NCBI RefSeq assembly: GCF_026151205.1
Contig: NC_087072.1
Location: forward strand, 25,385,799 to 25,449,798
Direction: 5' to 3'
Origin: Bolinopsis microptera
Lineage: Eukaryota > Ctenophora > Tentaculata > Lobata > Bolinopsidae
Length of the DNA stretch: 64,000 nucleotides
Shown here: one piece after another, positions 10,797 through 22,835 of the stretch
Layout of the letters: the number at the start of each line of letters is the position of its first letter
Position numbering within the stretch: position 1 is the stretch's first letter
Translations under genes and position numbers: made by a program
Notes under the pieces: model-generated
Databases searched by the model: none
What the model saw: the letters and a program-made list of their open reading frames with translations, nothing else
What the model was told of the DNA's origin: nothing

Positions 10797-13535
10797 TTAG
10801 CTCCATATTCTGTGAAACGAAGGAGAAGTTGTCTTCACACGACATATGGTAGAGGACTGTTTCAGACCCTCTCCTTTGATCTTGATCTGAACATGTCCGT
10901 CTTTGAAGGAAAAGATCCACTTTGTGCACTCGTCCCAAGGACACATCCTCTCCAAAGCTCTTGGTCTGTAACATCCAATACATCCTGTCAGCACCACACC
11001 CTCACGAGCCCAGTGGAACATTCCTAACATGCTTCCAGCTTCATCAAACAGCGCGATAGAACTGTTATAGAGCCTCTTGATGGTAGAGCGAACTTCAATG
11101 ACCTGGTCTGGATAAGATGTTATACTCTGCTTTACGGTATGAGACAAGTTGGGACAATATCCACACTCTCCATTCCAGCAGGAGCAAGGAGGGTGCTTTT
11201 CTGAAATATGAGAGTCAGCTTGGTATTTACTGCTATGTCATTACAATCTCCTCATGTTCTGTAATTGCGAAATATGATTATGAAAAGAATGATTTATAAC
11301 AATAATAAAGCGTAAACAGGAGGAAATTGTGACAGTTTCAGCATTCCTAATTCAGATCATAACCATACTATATTTTACCCAAGTTATGTAGTGAAGTGTT
11401 CTCCTGCTTGTAGTCCGCTCCTTTAGAGAGTGGGGTAGCGTTATCACAGGATCCGTTTTTAGACTGAGTTCTTACGTCGCATTCTACAGAGCACTTAGAC
11501 CAATCTCCATAGTCACTCCACCCGCCGTCCACGTAAAATGATGTGGACTCCACAATAAGGCCCACGGAGCCACGGCTACTCGTTATTACCGTAGTTATCG
11601 GTAGATAAGTACACAAAGAAGCTCCATCGCTGCTGAAAGTATTCTCTCCACATTGCTGACATCCAGTGTCACTCATGTAGTCTCCAGCGGAGCCTGAAAT
11701 ATTAATCGCATTTTGGCATCAGGAGTGAACATAGGACCCAAAGGACCACAAAAAAATGATCGATTTTATGACACGAATAATCGTTACTTTATTAATATTA
11801 ATCCTTGCTTCAACAAAATCTGAATAATCAAGTATGGGAATTGAATAATCAAGTATTGGAATGCAATACCTATGCCATTAAATTTTTTTTAAGAAGAGAT
11901 AAACATTCAAACAATATACACATAATATAGCAATGACCCTATATAAAATTCTGTAAAAATGGTACAAATTTAAAAACTGAGGTAAAAATAAAAATAAAAC
12001 CCTTTGTAATAATATATATATAAAATCCACTAAATCACATCACAACAAAAAGCAGTTTAGACCCCCATCCAACTAGAGCACTCCATGACCTTTTAGGGTT
12101 TAAGAGTGTTGATCAGGTTAAGGTCCAAATCACTTATTGCCGTGGGTGGAAGGGTTCTGGTACCTCTGTACCCCCTGATAGAGATTATACAGGTTCTGAG
12201 TAGATCAAAACGCAGTCTGCGTCTGACAAATGACATCACATCACAATACCGTTGGCCTTTCTTTAGGCTGATCTTTTCAGCGAGATGTTTTAGAAACTGT
12301 GAAGCCTCAGTTGCCATTCCTCCTGTAGTACTGAACACCAGTGGCGTGAAGGTATGCCATTAAATTCCTACCTAGAACATATTTAAAATTCAAAATTGCC
12401 TTCATGCCTTGCCTAGTTCCCTTTTAACCCTTTCTTTGAATATACTTACAACATTGACTGTCGCAGTTTCCTGTGTCGGAAGATGATCCTGAGCAGGATG
12501 ACCCCCCACAAGATGGTGAGGGGTTGTTGCAGGATCTAGTTCGGGTCCATGTTCCGGTTTCAGAGTTGTAGTTACAGGTACAGCTACCCCATCCAGTCCA
12601 GCTGCTCCATCCTCCATTTATTGTCCTGCCTGTACAAATTTGGGTTTTTGTCAAATGTGACCATGTCGTGTCATATTATACATTATTATTATATACTATT
12701 TGGTCATTCTCAATACATCTAGGAGACAGTTATCATGTCATGAAACAAATTCTTACATTTTCTGGAAAGTCTGTAGTAATGCGTTACTGCAGAATCGGAA
12801 TAGAAGAATACGGGATAACTTCCTGTTCCTAATCTTAGCCACTGTGAATATGATAGGCAGTTAAAATAACTCTCCCGATTAAGTTGTCCTACTCGGATTC
12901 CACTGCAGTAAATACTTAGGTAGTTCGAATCTCTACTGAATTTCCAGGTTCTGGTAGAGGTGCTTGGTACAGGAACATTGGTAAGCGTTGCATCTGTGGT
13001 ACAACCAGAGCTAGTGTCTAATCCTGATGTGTGAATATTTACTGAAATGGTTGTACTGGACGAGCTCAAATCCCATTCAAGGGCTATCCAACCTGATCCA
13101 TACTGAAAATGGATATCAAACTGGCTACCATCACTTCTACTTGCTTGAACTTCCAAATCATAACTGTTGAAGTCCACATTAATCAGATTGCTATCTCCAG
13201 TGCTTTTGTGTATCGTGCTCCAAGTTGAACCTGTGGCAGAGCTCAATTACTAGTTATTCATAATTGTCAATTTCTTAGATGAAGGAAGGGCTTGAATTTT
13301 GCATTGGTGTGCTTTTATCGTGTCAATAACGAAAACATATGAAACGATACAAGCGGGTTTCAAATAAAACTGCCATAGAAACATATTTATGCACCTGTGA
13401 AGTGAAGCTACTGATCTAGCTAAAGTAATTACTTATATTGATTTTTTCAAGTGGAGACTTCATGTTATATAGGTACTCACATTGCTCTGCTCCCATCAAC
13501 AAAATAATTACACCCAGGAGGAATTTATCACTCAT
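10797..13535 (-). CDS. Secreted multidomain protein with two thrombospondin type-1 repeats (5 exons)
   Basis: Minus-strand exons: 13535-13481, 13230-12757, 12629-12450, 11693-11379 and 11200-10797. All four introns are phase 1 and the frame closes throughout (475 residues). Exon 1 is a signal peptide ([18 protein letters not shown]) ending at GTGAGT. Exon 2 is a beta-rich domain of about 158 residues that I do not recognise. Exon 3 is a TSP1 module ([14 protein letters not shown] ... [15 protein letters not shown]). Exon 4 begins with a GCC2/GCC3-like segment ([18 protein letters not shown]) and continues into a degenerate TSP1 ([18 protein letters not shown]), in which a late cysteine is Tyr. 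Exon 5 is a Cys-rich C-terminal domain ([11 protein letters not shown] ... [14 protein letters not shown]). Symmetrical 1-1 exons are the classic sign of exon shuffling. The role is probably extracellular adhesion or recognition. The last 20 residues may be frameshifted, because an adjacent frame ([15 protein letters not shown]) also reads plausibly. Confidence 0.75.
12093..12350 (-). mobile_element. Non-LTR retroelement 3' fragment (C-terminal tail of pol) in an intron
   Basis: On the minus strand, inside intron 3 of the TSP1-protein gene and in the same orientation, the sequence reads [19 protein letters not shown] ... [19 protein letters not shown] ... [10 protein letters not shown]. This is the conserved C-terminal tail seen in many invertebrate non-LTR polyproteins (FTPLIFSTSGGMG ... 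LRFALLRS ... IRGxRG). Only this tail is present; the reverse transcriptase core is missing. The frame is intact over about 85 codons. Confidence 0.6.
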
Positions 13536-14909
13536 GATATCTCGCCAAGATTTGGTATCTTATCTATTTTAAAGTATTCTTAGTTGAATCCATGGACAAA
13601 GTATAAAACTCTGGACAAAACGGACAAGTTAAAAACGGACGAAAGATAAAAGTGTTAAATAACATTCAACAAATCATCTGCATTTCATTCTCAACCCGAA
13701 AACACGATTCTTGACAGGAAATCCAAAAAAACCACGTTGAGAAATAAGATTGAAAGGAAGAACCCATCAACTAATAGCAGGAACCCGTATAACCCTAAAA
13801 TGGTGCCAAGACTCGTAGAAATCATGATTAGTCACCACCGCAGAGGATATTTAAAAACTTTATAATCATATTTGTGACTAGAGATTGGAGTTATTCATCC
13901 GTAAATGCTGAATTTCATTCATTCCTTGTCCGACTAATTTAAATCGTCTCATCTCATCGGGTAATACCACTCACCTGACCCAGTGGACCTCACACCTGGC
14001 AACAACAAAACAAATTTATTCAACACCGAGACAGGAGTATTACTCTAATAAATCGAACTAATTATCGAGTTTTGAGAAATTTCAGAAGTCGAAACTCCCT
14101 CAGAGCAAGCCCAAGCCAATTGAATTATATACAAATTTTGCAACACGAAATTATGAATTATAAATACAAAGTTGGAATGACATCAACGACATCCTTACAA
14201 AGTTACAACAATACAACTATAAGGATTCAAGTAGTTATTCCGATGGAGGTTTTGGAGGAGAAGTATGCCAACGACGTGAAGAAGAACGGTAGTCTATCGA
14301 AGCGTGAGAATTATTTAACGTTTTAATGTAATTTATTAATGTGGTTGAGTTTGTAATATTTACAATATATATATAACATGATAATATTAAGTCCTAGTTA
14401 ATTTGTAGTTCTTCATAGAATTTGGAGTGGAGTTGGGGATGGAATTTTTGATGGAATTTTAAATGAAATTCCATATGGAATTGCACGTAGAAGGGTCGAA
14501 CTTCTTAGACGTCAATCTCACAAGTGAAATTCTGCACATAATTATAAACTTTAAAAGGTGAAATCATGAACAACTGTTTGACAAATATCATACGTACAAA
14601 CAACAATAACTTTCTAAAACAAATACAAAATCAAAAATTGTAAACTAACTGTAAAACATTCTACGATCACACTTTAACTGATTAATGATCATTACATCAT
14701 GTCTCTGCTTACTTATAAAAATCAATCATTGAATGCTACATATAAAAATACAATTAATCATTGAATGCTCACGTATAAAAATCATTGAATGCTTACATTT
14801 TATAAAAATCACCATCGAATTTAAAGCAAAATTGCATACAATTTGAACAAGTCATATTAATATTATTCAAAGAAATGTCAACAGAAAACCACCCATGAGT
14901 CTATCAGAA
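13536..14909. other. Intergenic, no gene seen
   Basis: Upstream of the TSP1-protein gene and downstream of the BPI gene. AT-rich, with short direct repeats such as TATAAAAATCA at 14715-14810. The open frame at 14072-14326 has no family resemblance or splice context. Confidence 0.5.
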
Positions 14910-17900
14910 TCAATTAACTTCATTTGAAAAGTAAGAAAAGATGTCGTCCGCCACTGTGTTTGCCCAGAGGTCTTTATCTTTCATCTTACACTCAAAACCA
15001 TCTTTAGAAAGTGAGTAATATTCTCGCTCCGAGGAGACCCTCTCATTAGGAACGTACTTTATATCAGTGTGGATCTGTATGTAGCCCTGAAGAAGAGACA
15101 CTGTCATGTTGGAGGCTTACTTTGTGTCACGAGGATATGTTACAGATCATAATATTATCTGTATTTGATGGTTCATTGCAATAAATATTGATCTAACTAA
15201 CCAGTTAAACATTTGGGCATACATAATACGGATCCTGATGCAAGTTTCGTGTTTTTAAGGATCCAGCTGGCGCCGTTAGTTCCATATATTATACCACCGA
15301 TGAATTCTATCATTCAGTTATAGTATCATGATATGTTTCCGATAAAGTTCTGATGGCTATCCCGGACCCCGGTAACAGAAGAAGGCCAAGTATATATAGG
15401 GTGTAAAAACTAAAAGAGAGAAGGTACTTACATCCTCCAAGTTGAAGTCAAATCCAGTAAAAGAGACGTAATCAAAGGAAGGCAGAGGAATACCATTCTT
15501 GACAAGAGCATTGACGAATGGGACTATGAGCGCTCTGGAGAACTTGATGAATGATTGGAGGGCGCTGACGGAGAAGTTGCCGATGTTCGAACTCTTCAGC
15601 TGTATGTACGGTCTGAAAGTACAGTTATTTAAATCATAGGCTATCTTAAATAAATATACATACTAGAGAGGCACAGAATAATGGCAAATCTATTCTTTAC
15701 TTATTCTAACTTATCTTGATAAATGGTTGTATGTATGCTTAATTTATACCGTGAATCACACACAAGTAATTAACCAATAAAAGAATAAAAGCTGCGTTGT
15801 TTAACTAACTCGACAGTGATGAGATCAAGGTATATTTCAGAGTTAGATCCAAGTTGCACACTGAGATTAACACAAAGATCAAGTTGAGCGTCCAGGGTAA
15901 AGGCAGGAACTAGAGTATCGTTAACATGGACCAGCCAAGTTATTGTTCCCTCTGCTCTACCACTCACTCCTAGAAATAAATAGATATTAGACATGAGTAA
16001 GTAGCTTTGTTGTTAACTGTGTTACAAATAGTAAATACCATTGTTGTAATCTAAAGGTTATTACTTTGTTTTAAGAGAAATCTAATAACCTGCTTTGTTA
16101 ACGTCGAATGTTACAGGTTTTGTGACATATAACCAGAGAGTGAGATCCTTGTCAGGATATGTCTTGTAAAGGATGGGGACAAAGTATTTGAAGAAACCAG
16201 TGGTCATCTTTATGGGGATCTTGTCCGGAATCTGTGATAAAGTAGACCTTAAGACAGCTTACACTGTATTACAATGGACAATGATACCAGCATTGCTCGC
16301 ATACCAAAGACCGTCAAACTAGTAGTGTATTACCGAAAAGTTGTAAGAGCTAAAAAGTTTAAATTAACACAAAATATTATTTCAATAAAAACTAACATCA
16401 TCGCTGGTGAGGTTGTACTGGAGGAAGCCAGCAGTCTGGTAAGCGTAACCAGCAGTGTTCAACATGTACTCAGTTATCCAAAGTGTTACCATCCTCTCAC
16501 TGTCCACTGTTTCAGGCATATCTTGTTTAGGGGAGGGACACTCTTTTGGATTGGATTTATCGAATATTTCTCCTGAAAAATGAGGTTATTAATATGATAG
16601 AACACGTACGTCGTACATCTACTTTTATGTAGCTGAGACACGTAGAGTTATGCTGGTTCATAAATAAATTTCATGGTTACCACTAAAATCAGATTTCAAC
16701 TTCAAGCATTGGAGATTTATGCCATTAACAGGGTCACGTACCTTTTCCATTGACAAAGATGGCATCTTTAATGACAAAAGGAGGTTGTACAAGAGAATAA
16801 TCAATGTAGCAGTTGTCATCAATGTCCGCCTTGAGGTCTACAGTATCCAGAATATCATTGAGATTAGTATCAACAGCATCTGTTACCAGGGGACACACCT
16901 GACAAACATGTGTAAAGAATAGAATTGTCGATTAAATTAATACTTGTATCTAAAAATACTTTCATTTTAACAGGTTTCTTTACGTGCGATTGAATAAATG
17001 CGATGAGTTAAAAGCTAGTATAAGCGAGGTAAAATGTCTGCACCTGGTCTTTGATAGCATCCTTAAGAGCGTCAGCAATACTGCTGCTGAACAGATTGTA
17101 CAGCCAGCTAGCACCTCCGTGGAAAGTAACATCAACATGACCAATGTTAAAGGAGCATGTTTTAGTGGTCACGTGAGGTTCTCCCTTGTCTGTTGTACCT
17201 TTAATAATAATGAGTCGTTTGTTATATGTAATTAGTGAGTAATTAGTGAGGAATTAGTAGGTATTTACTAAGTAATTAGTATATGATTAGCAGGTGATTT
17301 TAAGAGAACTACTGTCTGCTGCACCAACGATAGCCACATAATTCTTCCACGAAGTCTAAAAGGAGTTAAATCTAAGACCCACAACAATAGGGACTATGGG
17401 TCCCTACTGTGTTAGATGTTGTATCATCATTTGCTGCCGCAATCCTCAGTGGAGTTCCACAAGGCACCGTTCTTGGGCCACTGTTATTCATTCTGTTCAT
17501 AAATGATATGAAGCTATGTGTTAAAGGGTCTGTCATCAGATTCTTTGCTGATGACACTAGGATTCTTAAGCATATCTACAGTTTGGCCGACAAAGATGTC
17601 CTGCAGGATGATCTCAACTCTGTTGTTAATTGGGTTAAGTGCAACAACATGGCACTTCACGAGGATAAGTTCGAGCTTCTTGTTCACAAGCATTGTCCAA
17701 AGAATTCCTTGTTTGATCATCCATTCGCCATCCAAGCTCAAACATATGAAGTGTCTAACGGAAACATGCTGTACCCCACTCAAACGGTGAAAGATCTAGG
17801 AGTGACAGTTTCCGCTGATTTGTCCTGGACCCCACACATCAACAGGATAGCTGAACGTGCAGGAAAAGTTGCTTCTTGGGTACTAAGTGCGTTCAAAACG

Positions 17901-19788
17901 AGAGACAAAGCCACCATGATGACTCTGTACAAGTCTCTCGTTAGAAGCCATCTGGAGTATTGCTGTCCTCTGTGGAATTGCTCTAAGAACAAGGACATCC
18001 AACAGCTAGAAGGGATTCAGCGTACGTTTACATCGAAAATAGATGGCACCCAGCACCTCAACTACTGGCAAAGATTAAAGGCCCTAGATCTGATGTCATT
18101 GCAAAGAAGAATAGAACGGTATTTAATCATCAACATGTGGAAAGTTCTGCATTGCAAGTGCCCTAATGATATTGGTATCCAGTTCTCGGTGACTCTCAGA
18201 CATGGTCAAAAAGCAGTTGTGCCCAGTATAGCTAAGTCCAGCAGTCAACGTAATCAAGCACTACATGACAACTCATTTGCAGTCACTGGACCTCGATTAT
18301 GGAATGTAATCCCATTACATATGCACACCATCGAGGATCCTATGCAATTCAAAGCAGCTTTAACGAACTTTGTGAAGTCATTTCCGGACGAGCCTCCAGC
18401 TCCAGGATACAGCCGTCGGAATGGAAACTCCTTGCTGGATTGGAGTGGTGATAAAACAGTTTCTACACTGTCCGGGGGGTCGACTTTTTCGATGGCCCGA
18501 TAGAGGATTCTATGAAGCCCTACAAAGTAACAAAGTAAGTACACAACAATATCTAACCAATCTGTAGGTTGAGGTTGATGGATATTTGAGTAGCACTGAT
18601 ATCCACTGAACCGTCGTCACTGATGTGGGGCCACGAGTCTTCTCTGTAATTCCAGCGTGCATTTAACTGATAAGATGATTCCTCATTTACTATGATACAC
18701 ATTTAATAAACTGAGCAAGCTGTTAATAATAAATATATAATATAGCTATGATCATTAATATTTGAAAACTTACAGCTATAAAAGCGTCACTAATGGCAGC
18801 CACAGCATTGGAAGGTGTGTCCAGTTCAACAGTTGTGTGAGAAATATCAACATTCCCTATTCTTATACTGAAATAAATACCAATATCATTCCACGGAAAT
18901 TAATTTCTACTAATTAATTATTATCAATTAACAGAATTTTAGAAACGATCGAGGTACTCAAAATTCTATTCCCAAAGAAAGCTTTGATATAAACGGAAAA
19001 TCATCAACATATAAAAAGATATTTAGATTTCAGGAATATTTTTGAAGAGGAGCTTTTCTGCCGTCCCCTTGACCGAAATTTCGCGTTTTTGACTAAATTC
19101 TTGACCAGTGACCAATCAGCAAGGTCGGCGAGAGTGACACAAGTCGCCATCAAGGTATTCGAACCAGTATATCCGGAAAAACGTTGACGGAATGAAATTT
19201 TGAAAATAAAATCCTACAGTTCAGTTGTAACGTTCCTCCTAATATTATGATACATATTACATAACAGTAAAACTCTAATTTACCGCGGAGTTTTTGGGAA
19301 AGGAAACATCCACGGTAAATCGGGGTTTACGGTAAATCAGGGTGCGGTAAATCAGGGTTTTACACAGACCTTGATAATCCGAAGGTGATGTGGCCAATAG
19401 GGGTGTCTACCCTCTGATTTATTGGAGGAATCTCAGCAGTTTTAATCGCATCAGTCACCACGGGGATCAGCACATCACGCACTGAGGGGGGGGGGAGGCA
19501 GTTAAAGTTTCTTACTTTTATCTTCTCATAATTAATGAAGATAGTTAGAACTCAAACCGATTTCTTAATTGAAACATAATTATAAACCTACAAATAACCT
19601 TTTACAATAACATCATATCCGAGCAGTTACTAAAATGTTATTCAGATAAAAACATTTCGCCACTCACAGTAGTTGATGCCTTTCTGAGTGACCTGGAATC
19701 GAAAACCAGGATTTGAATTGTCAGGGTTTGAATTTACAGGTAGAGAGAGCCCACAATGGATAAGTATCGCAAACAGTATCCAATACAT
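14910..19788 (-). CDS. BPI/LBP/PLUNC superfamily lipid-binding protein (11 exons, complete)
   Basis: Exons: 19788-19668, 19481-19370, 18867-18774, 18666-18558, 17198-17044, 16898-16742, 16572-16397, 16231-16090, 15969-15810, 15612-15432 and 15086-14910. Every intron phase closes, giving 527 residues. After a signal peptide (MYWILFAILIHCG) comes the hallmark N-terminus NPGFRFQVTQKGINYL. The BPI core follows: WNYREDSWPHISDDGSVDI, then GGASWLYNLF. The linker holds IDYSLVQPPFVIKDAIFVNG, and the C-terminal barrel holds WITEYMLNTAGYAYQTAGFL, FFKYFVPILYKTYP and ALVKNGIPLPSFDYV. Cys160 and Cys199 match the disulfide pair conserved in BPI. Members of this family bind lipids or bacterial lipopolysaccharide outside the cell; which ligand applies here cannot be told. 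Intron 4 carries a retroelement in the opposite orientation that leaves both splice sites intact. Length and exon plan agree with a functional gene. Confidence 0.9.
17390..18541 (+). mobile_element. 5'-truncated non-LTR retrotransposon (CR1/L2-like RT) with 10-bp target duplication
   Basis: A plus-strand frame (about 17409-18503) encodes the C-terminal part of a reverse transcriptase: SGVPQGTVLGPLLFILFIND, the FADD form of the catalytic box, and a tail with SHLEYCCPLWN, LNYWQRLKALDLMSLQRR and GPRLWNVIP. The element ends in short tail repeats (CAAAGTAA). The sequence CACAACAATA flanks it at 17380-17389 and 18542-18551, a perfect 10-bp target-site duplication. It sits antisense in intron 4 of the BPI gene, only six bases from the splice donor of exon 4. 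The N-terminal RT motifs and endonuclease are missing, so it is not autonomous. A diverged copy of the same family is nested at 56439-57091. Confidence 0.9.
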
Positions 19789-20155
19789 TCTGAGCTTAAA
19801 ATAGTTGTGATGAAGACGTGAAATAGCAGATCAAAAACTACATTATCTCTACAGTCTATTTGGACAGTTAACTCTTTGACTAAACGAGAGGAATGCAGCA
19901 AGTCTACCAATCCATAGTTATATTTTGGAACGAAAGTGAACAATGAATGTTGTATTTGTTAACCTAAACAAGTAGTATAAAATATATTACAAATTACAAT
20001 GTCAACATTTCTAATCATAAAATTACTTAAAGCTGAAAATGATTATATTTATCGATTGAAAATTATGAATAAACATTATTTATATATTATAAGAGAAACA
20101 AAATTTTTAAGAAAAACAAAAAACCGATGGCTAATTCTCTAAGGCTGATATTCTT

Positions 20156-20161
20156 TTTATT
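20156..20161 (-). promoter_or_regulatory. Polyadenylation signal AATAAA
   Basis: Canonical AATAAA on the minus strand, 56 bases past the stop codon of the aminotransferase gene, in a context (ACAAATAAAAAG) suited to 3'-end formation. Confidence 0.5.
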
Positions 20162-20216
20162 TGTACGCCATTATTGTCAAGTATGTTCATGGAAAGTAGA
20201 TATCTTCAGTGAAATA

Positions 20217-22658
20217 TTATTCGAAAGATTCAATGATTTCTACAGCTTTGTCCACTGATTCAGGGGATTTTGCAAAGCACACTCGTAGATACGAGGTTAA
20301 CTTACTCTTAGAATCCGAGCCATAAAAAAGGCTCAAGGGTAAAACTGATAATTTGTATTTATTAACAATACCTTTAGCAATTTTAATATCAAAGGTTTCT
20401 ACAGATGACTGAAATTCAGGCGAATCTTGGAACTTGAACCTTCTTTTTGTGCAGTCCACAATCATGAAAAACCCACCATCCGCTGGTATAACAGGCATAT
20501 TGGCATTAGTAAAAGCTTTTTGAAGTTTGGTATAATTTTCAACGAAAATGTTCCTTGCCCATTGAAAATATGATTCCTTCGGAGGGATACAAAGTCTTTG
20601 CCTCTGCAACATGCCAGCTAAAGCTTCTTGTAGGATAGTGCTAGCTCCAAATGTGTCACATTTACAGATCCTAAAAAGCTTCTCGATCAGATTTGCACCA
20701 CCAAATGCCCAACCGACCCGCCAACCAGTAACTCCAAACATTTTACCGGCACTGCACAGGGTTATCGTTCTCTCCCACATTCCTGACAAACGCCATCTTT
20801 TGAATAAAAACCCTCCATTTATTTATAATTAATTAATGAATAAAATATCGAACGCATATAATTAAGTGTAATATAAACTTCATAAAAAAGGCTAATAGAG
20901 ACAAATGTCATATTCTTAAAAGTAATACAGTTATGTGGATTTGGGAACATCCGTCTGTCTTATTGAATTATTAAACTTAACTAGGATTTAGCAAGCATTG
21001 AACTTTACCAGGTAGGGATGCAATGCTAAGGTGCTCGTGTCCATCAAATACATATCGATCATAAACCTCGTCAGCAAGTATCAAACAATTGTACTCCTTA
21101 CTCAATTTTGAAATAAATTCAAGCTCTTTCCTGAAAATTGAACTTCATTAAAGTCAAATCATTTTTATTTGAATACAATCCACCGTTTATAATTATCAAG
21201 TTAGTAAAACTGTTATGATGCTTGATCATTTAAAACAAGCTTGATATGAGCGTTAAAACAAAGTAAAAAAATTAACCTGGTAAAAACTTTGCCGGTCGGA
21301 TTGTGGGGTGTGTTAACAACAATCATCTTTGTGTTACAATTAAAGCTGTTTTCAAATAATTCCTCATCTAGTACCCATGAACCTGACTTGAAAAATCAAA
21401 GTACATCAAATTTGTATTACTGTACCCTAAAACCCTGACTTTATCATGTGATTGATATTTTATTCGACTATTTTCTCGACTAAACATAATGATAACTTCT
21501 GCTAACGAATAACGATGCTGCCAATGGAACTGTAGTTTGATGAAGTCAGTTTTTGTTGAACTGCTTGTGAAATAATTATCATTATATTTTCAGTATTCTG
21601 CTTTGTGTATGAATCTAGGATTTCACTTACCTCCAACTTAAGTGCTACAGGAACGAATTTTGCTCCTGCTAGGACACAGTCCAAGCGGTATGCATCAAAC
21701 ATAGGATCAAACACAATAACCTCATCCCCAGCTTGAACAAATGCTTCAAATGACCAGAATATTCCCTGATACGCTCCAATAGTTACAATTGCTTCTGTTG
21801 GTTGAATTTCTCGACCAACTAAAGGAGAATATGTTGCAATAATCTCTTCAATAAACTTTGGATGTCCTTGAGCTCGTGTATACCTAAAGTTGATGATATA
21901 CATTAATTGTTGTAATCCTAAATTTTTCTGTGATCTAACAGTGAAACAGAAATTTGAAAATTAAATGATAGGTATGATATCCACTGAGTGTGAATTGAGA
22001 GCTTAATGAATAGTGAAAAAAATAACACTTTATCTAATCCTCTTTTGAAAAGAAGCTGGCTGCTTTTCAAATACATAGCATTACAGCACCTTATCATAGA
22101 TCATATGTGAATACAAATAAAACAACTTGTGACTTTCAGTACCCAGTTTTCTTGAGCCCGAATCTCAGAGTATTAACTAAATACAGAGAAACTATTGACT
22201 AAACTATTATCTAAATACAGACTGAGAAACACCTACCAACAAGTCACAGGATTTTCTGCGGCACTGACAAGTTCTTCCCTCAAATCAGGGTGGAGAGGAA
22301 AATTAGGAAATCCAGATCCTGAAAGTAAACATTTGACAACATGCACCAAGGTGACCTGCCACTACTTTATTGAATTTTATGCGATAATCTCATTTATTTG
22401 TATTGATTGATAAAAATGTGACCATAATATGAAACTAGTGCTGAATCAATTTTTGGTTTGTCTTGTTTAGGTTATTATTTAGGTTATTATTTATGTTATT
22501 ATTAATGTTTTTGAATATAATGGTATGTATCCTTATAACATTAAAAGATGTTGATGACCTAAATTACAAGAGTTGTTCTTCCTTGCTAAGTCCCCCCACT
22601 CTATCCACATGCTGGGTGCTCCCAGTTCAGAGATCTTGTCTGCATGTCCAATTTCCAT
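20217..22658 (-). CDS. KYAT: Kynurenine--oxoglutarate transaminase / cysteine-S-conjugate beta-lyase (6 exons, complete)
   Basis: Exons: 22658-22559, 22318-22237, 21883-21631, 21386-21277, 21130-21009 and 20782-20217. All phases close, giving 410 residues, the usual size of this fold-type I PLP aminotransferase. Diagnostic motifs in order: NLGSGFPNFP (substrate loop), YTRAQGHP, TIGAYQGIF (PLP phosphate loop), NTPHNPTGK with Asn174, ADEVYDRY with Asp202 and Tyr205, LPGMWERTITLCSAGKMF with the Schiff-base Lys236, VTGWRVGW, and YLRVCFAK with Arg389 for the substrate carboxylate. The enzyme converts kynurenine plus a 2-oxo acid to kynurenic acid; paralogues also act on glutamine and cysteine conjugates. 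Exon 4 is read from a TTTTTCAAG acceptor because that keeps phase 0. No targeting peptide is seen, so it is probably cytosolic. Which paralogue (KYAT1 or KYAT3) it represents cannot be settled by eye. Confidence 0.92.
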
Positions 22659-22734
22659 ATTTTCCGAAGGTATCTACACTAAAAGGTAAAGTTCATTAAG
22701 AGAAAATTTGTGGAGTTGTACAGTACAACCTCTT

Positions 22735-22827
22735 TTAACCGGTGATACTCGTAAAATATTTGTTTCAAATATTAGACCGTCGACAAGTACAACTCGGTGT
22801 GCGTCTTGGTAGGTTATAAACCTACAA
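22735..22827 (+). mobile_element. 93-bp miniature element, copy A, with 8-bp target duplication
   Basis: Begins TTAACCGGTGATACTCG and ends GGTTATAAACCTACAA. It is flanked on both sides by AACCTCTT (22727-22734 and 22828-22835). Other copies lie at about 23885-24007 (old), 51019-51076 and 55159-55251. It has no coding capacity. Confidence 0.85.
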
Positions 22828-22835
22828 AACCTCTT

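Noticed and set aside
21382-21385. Alternative acceptor GTCAG for aminotransferase exon 4
   Set aside because: It would break the reading phase with exon 3; the CAAG acceptor four bases upstream keeps phase 0 and gives SGSWVLD as in the family.
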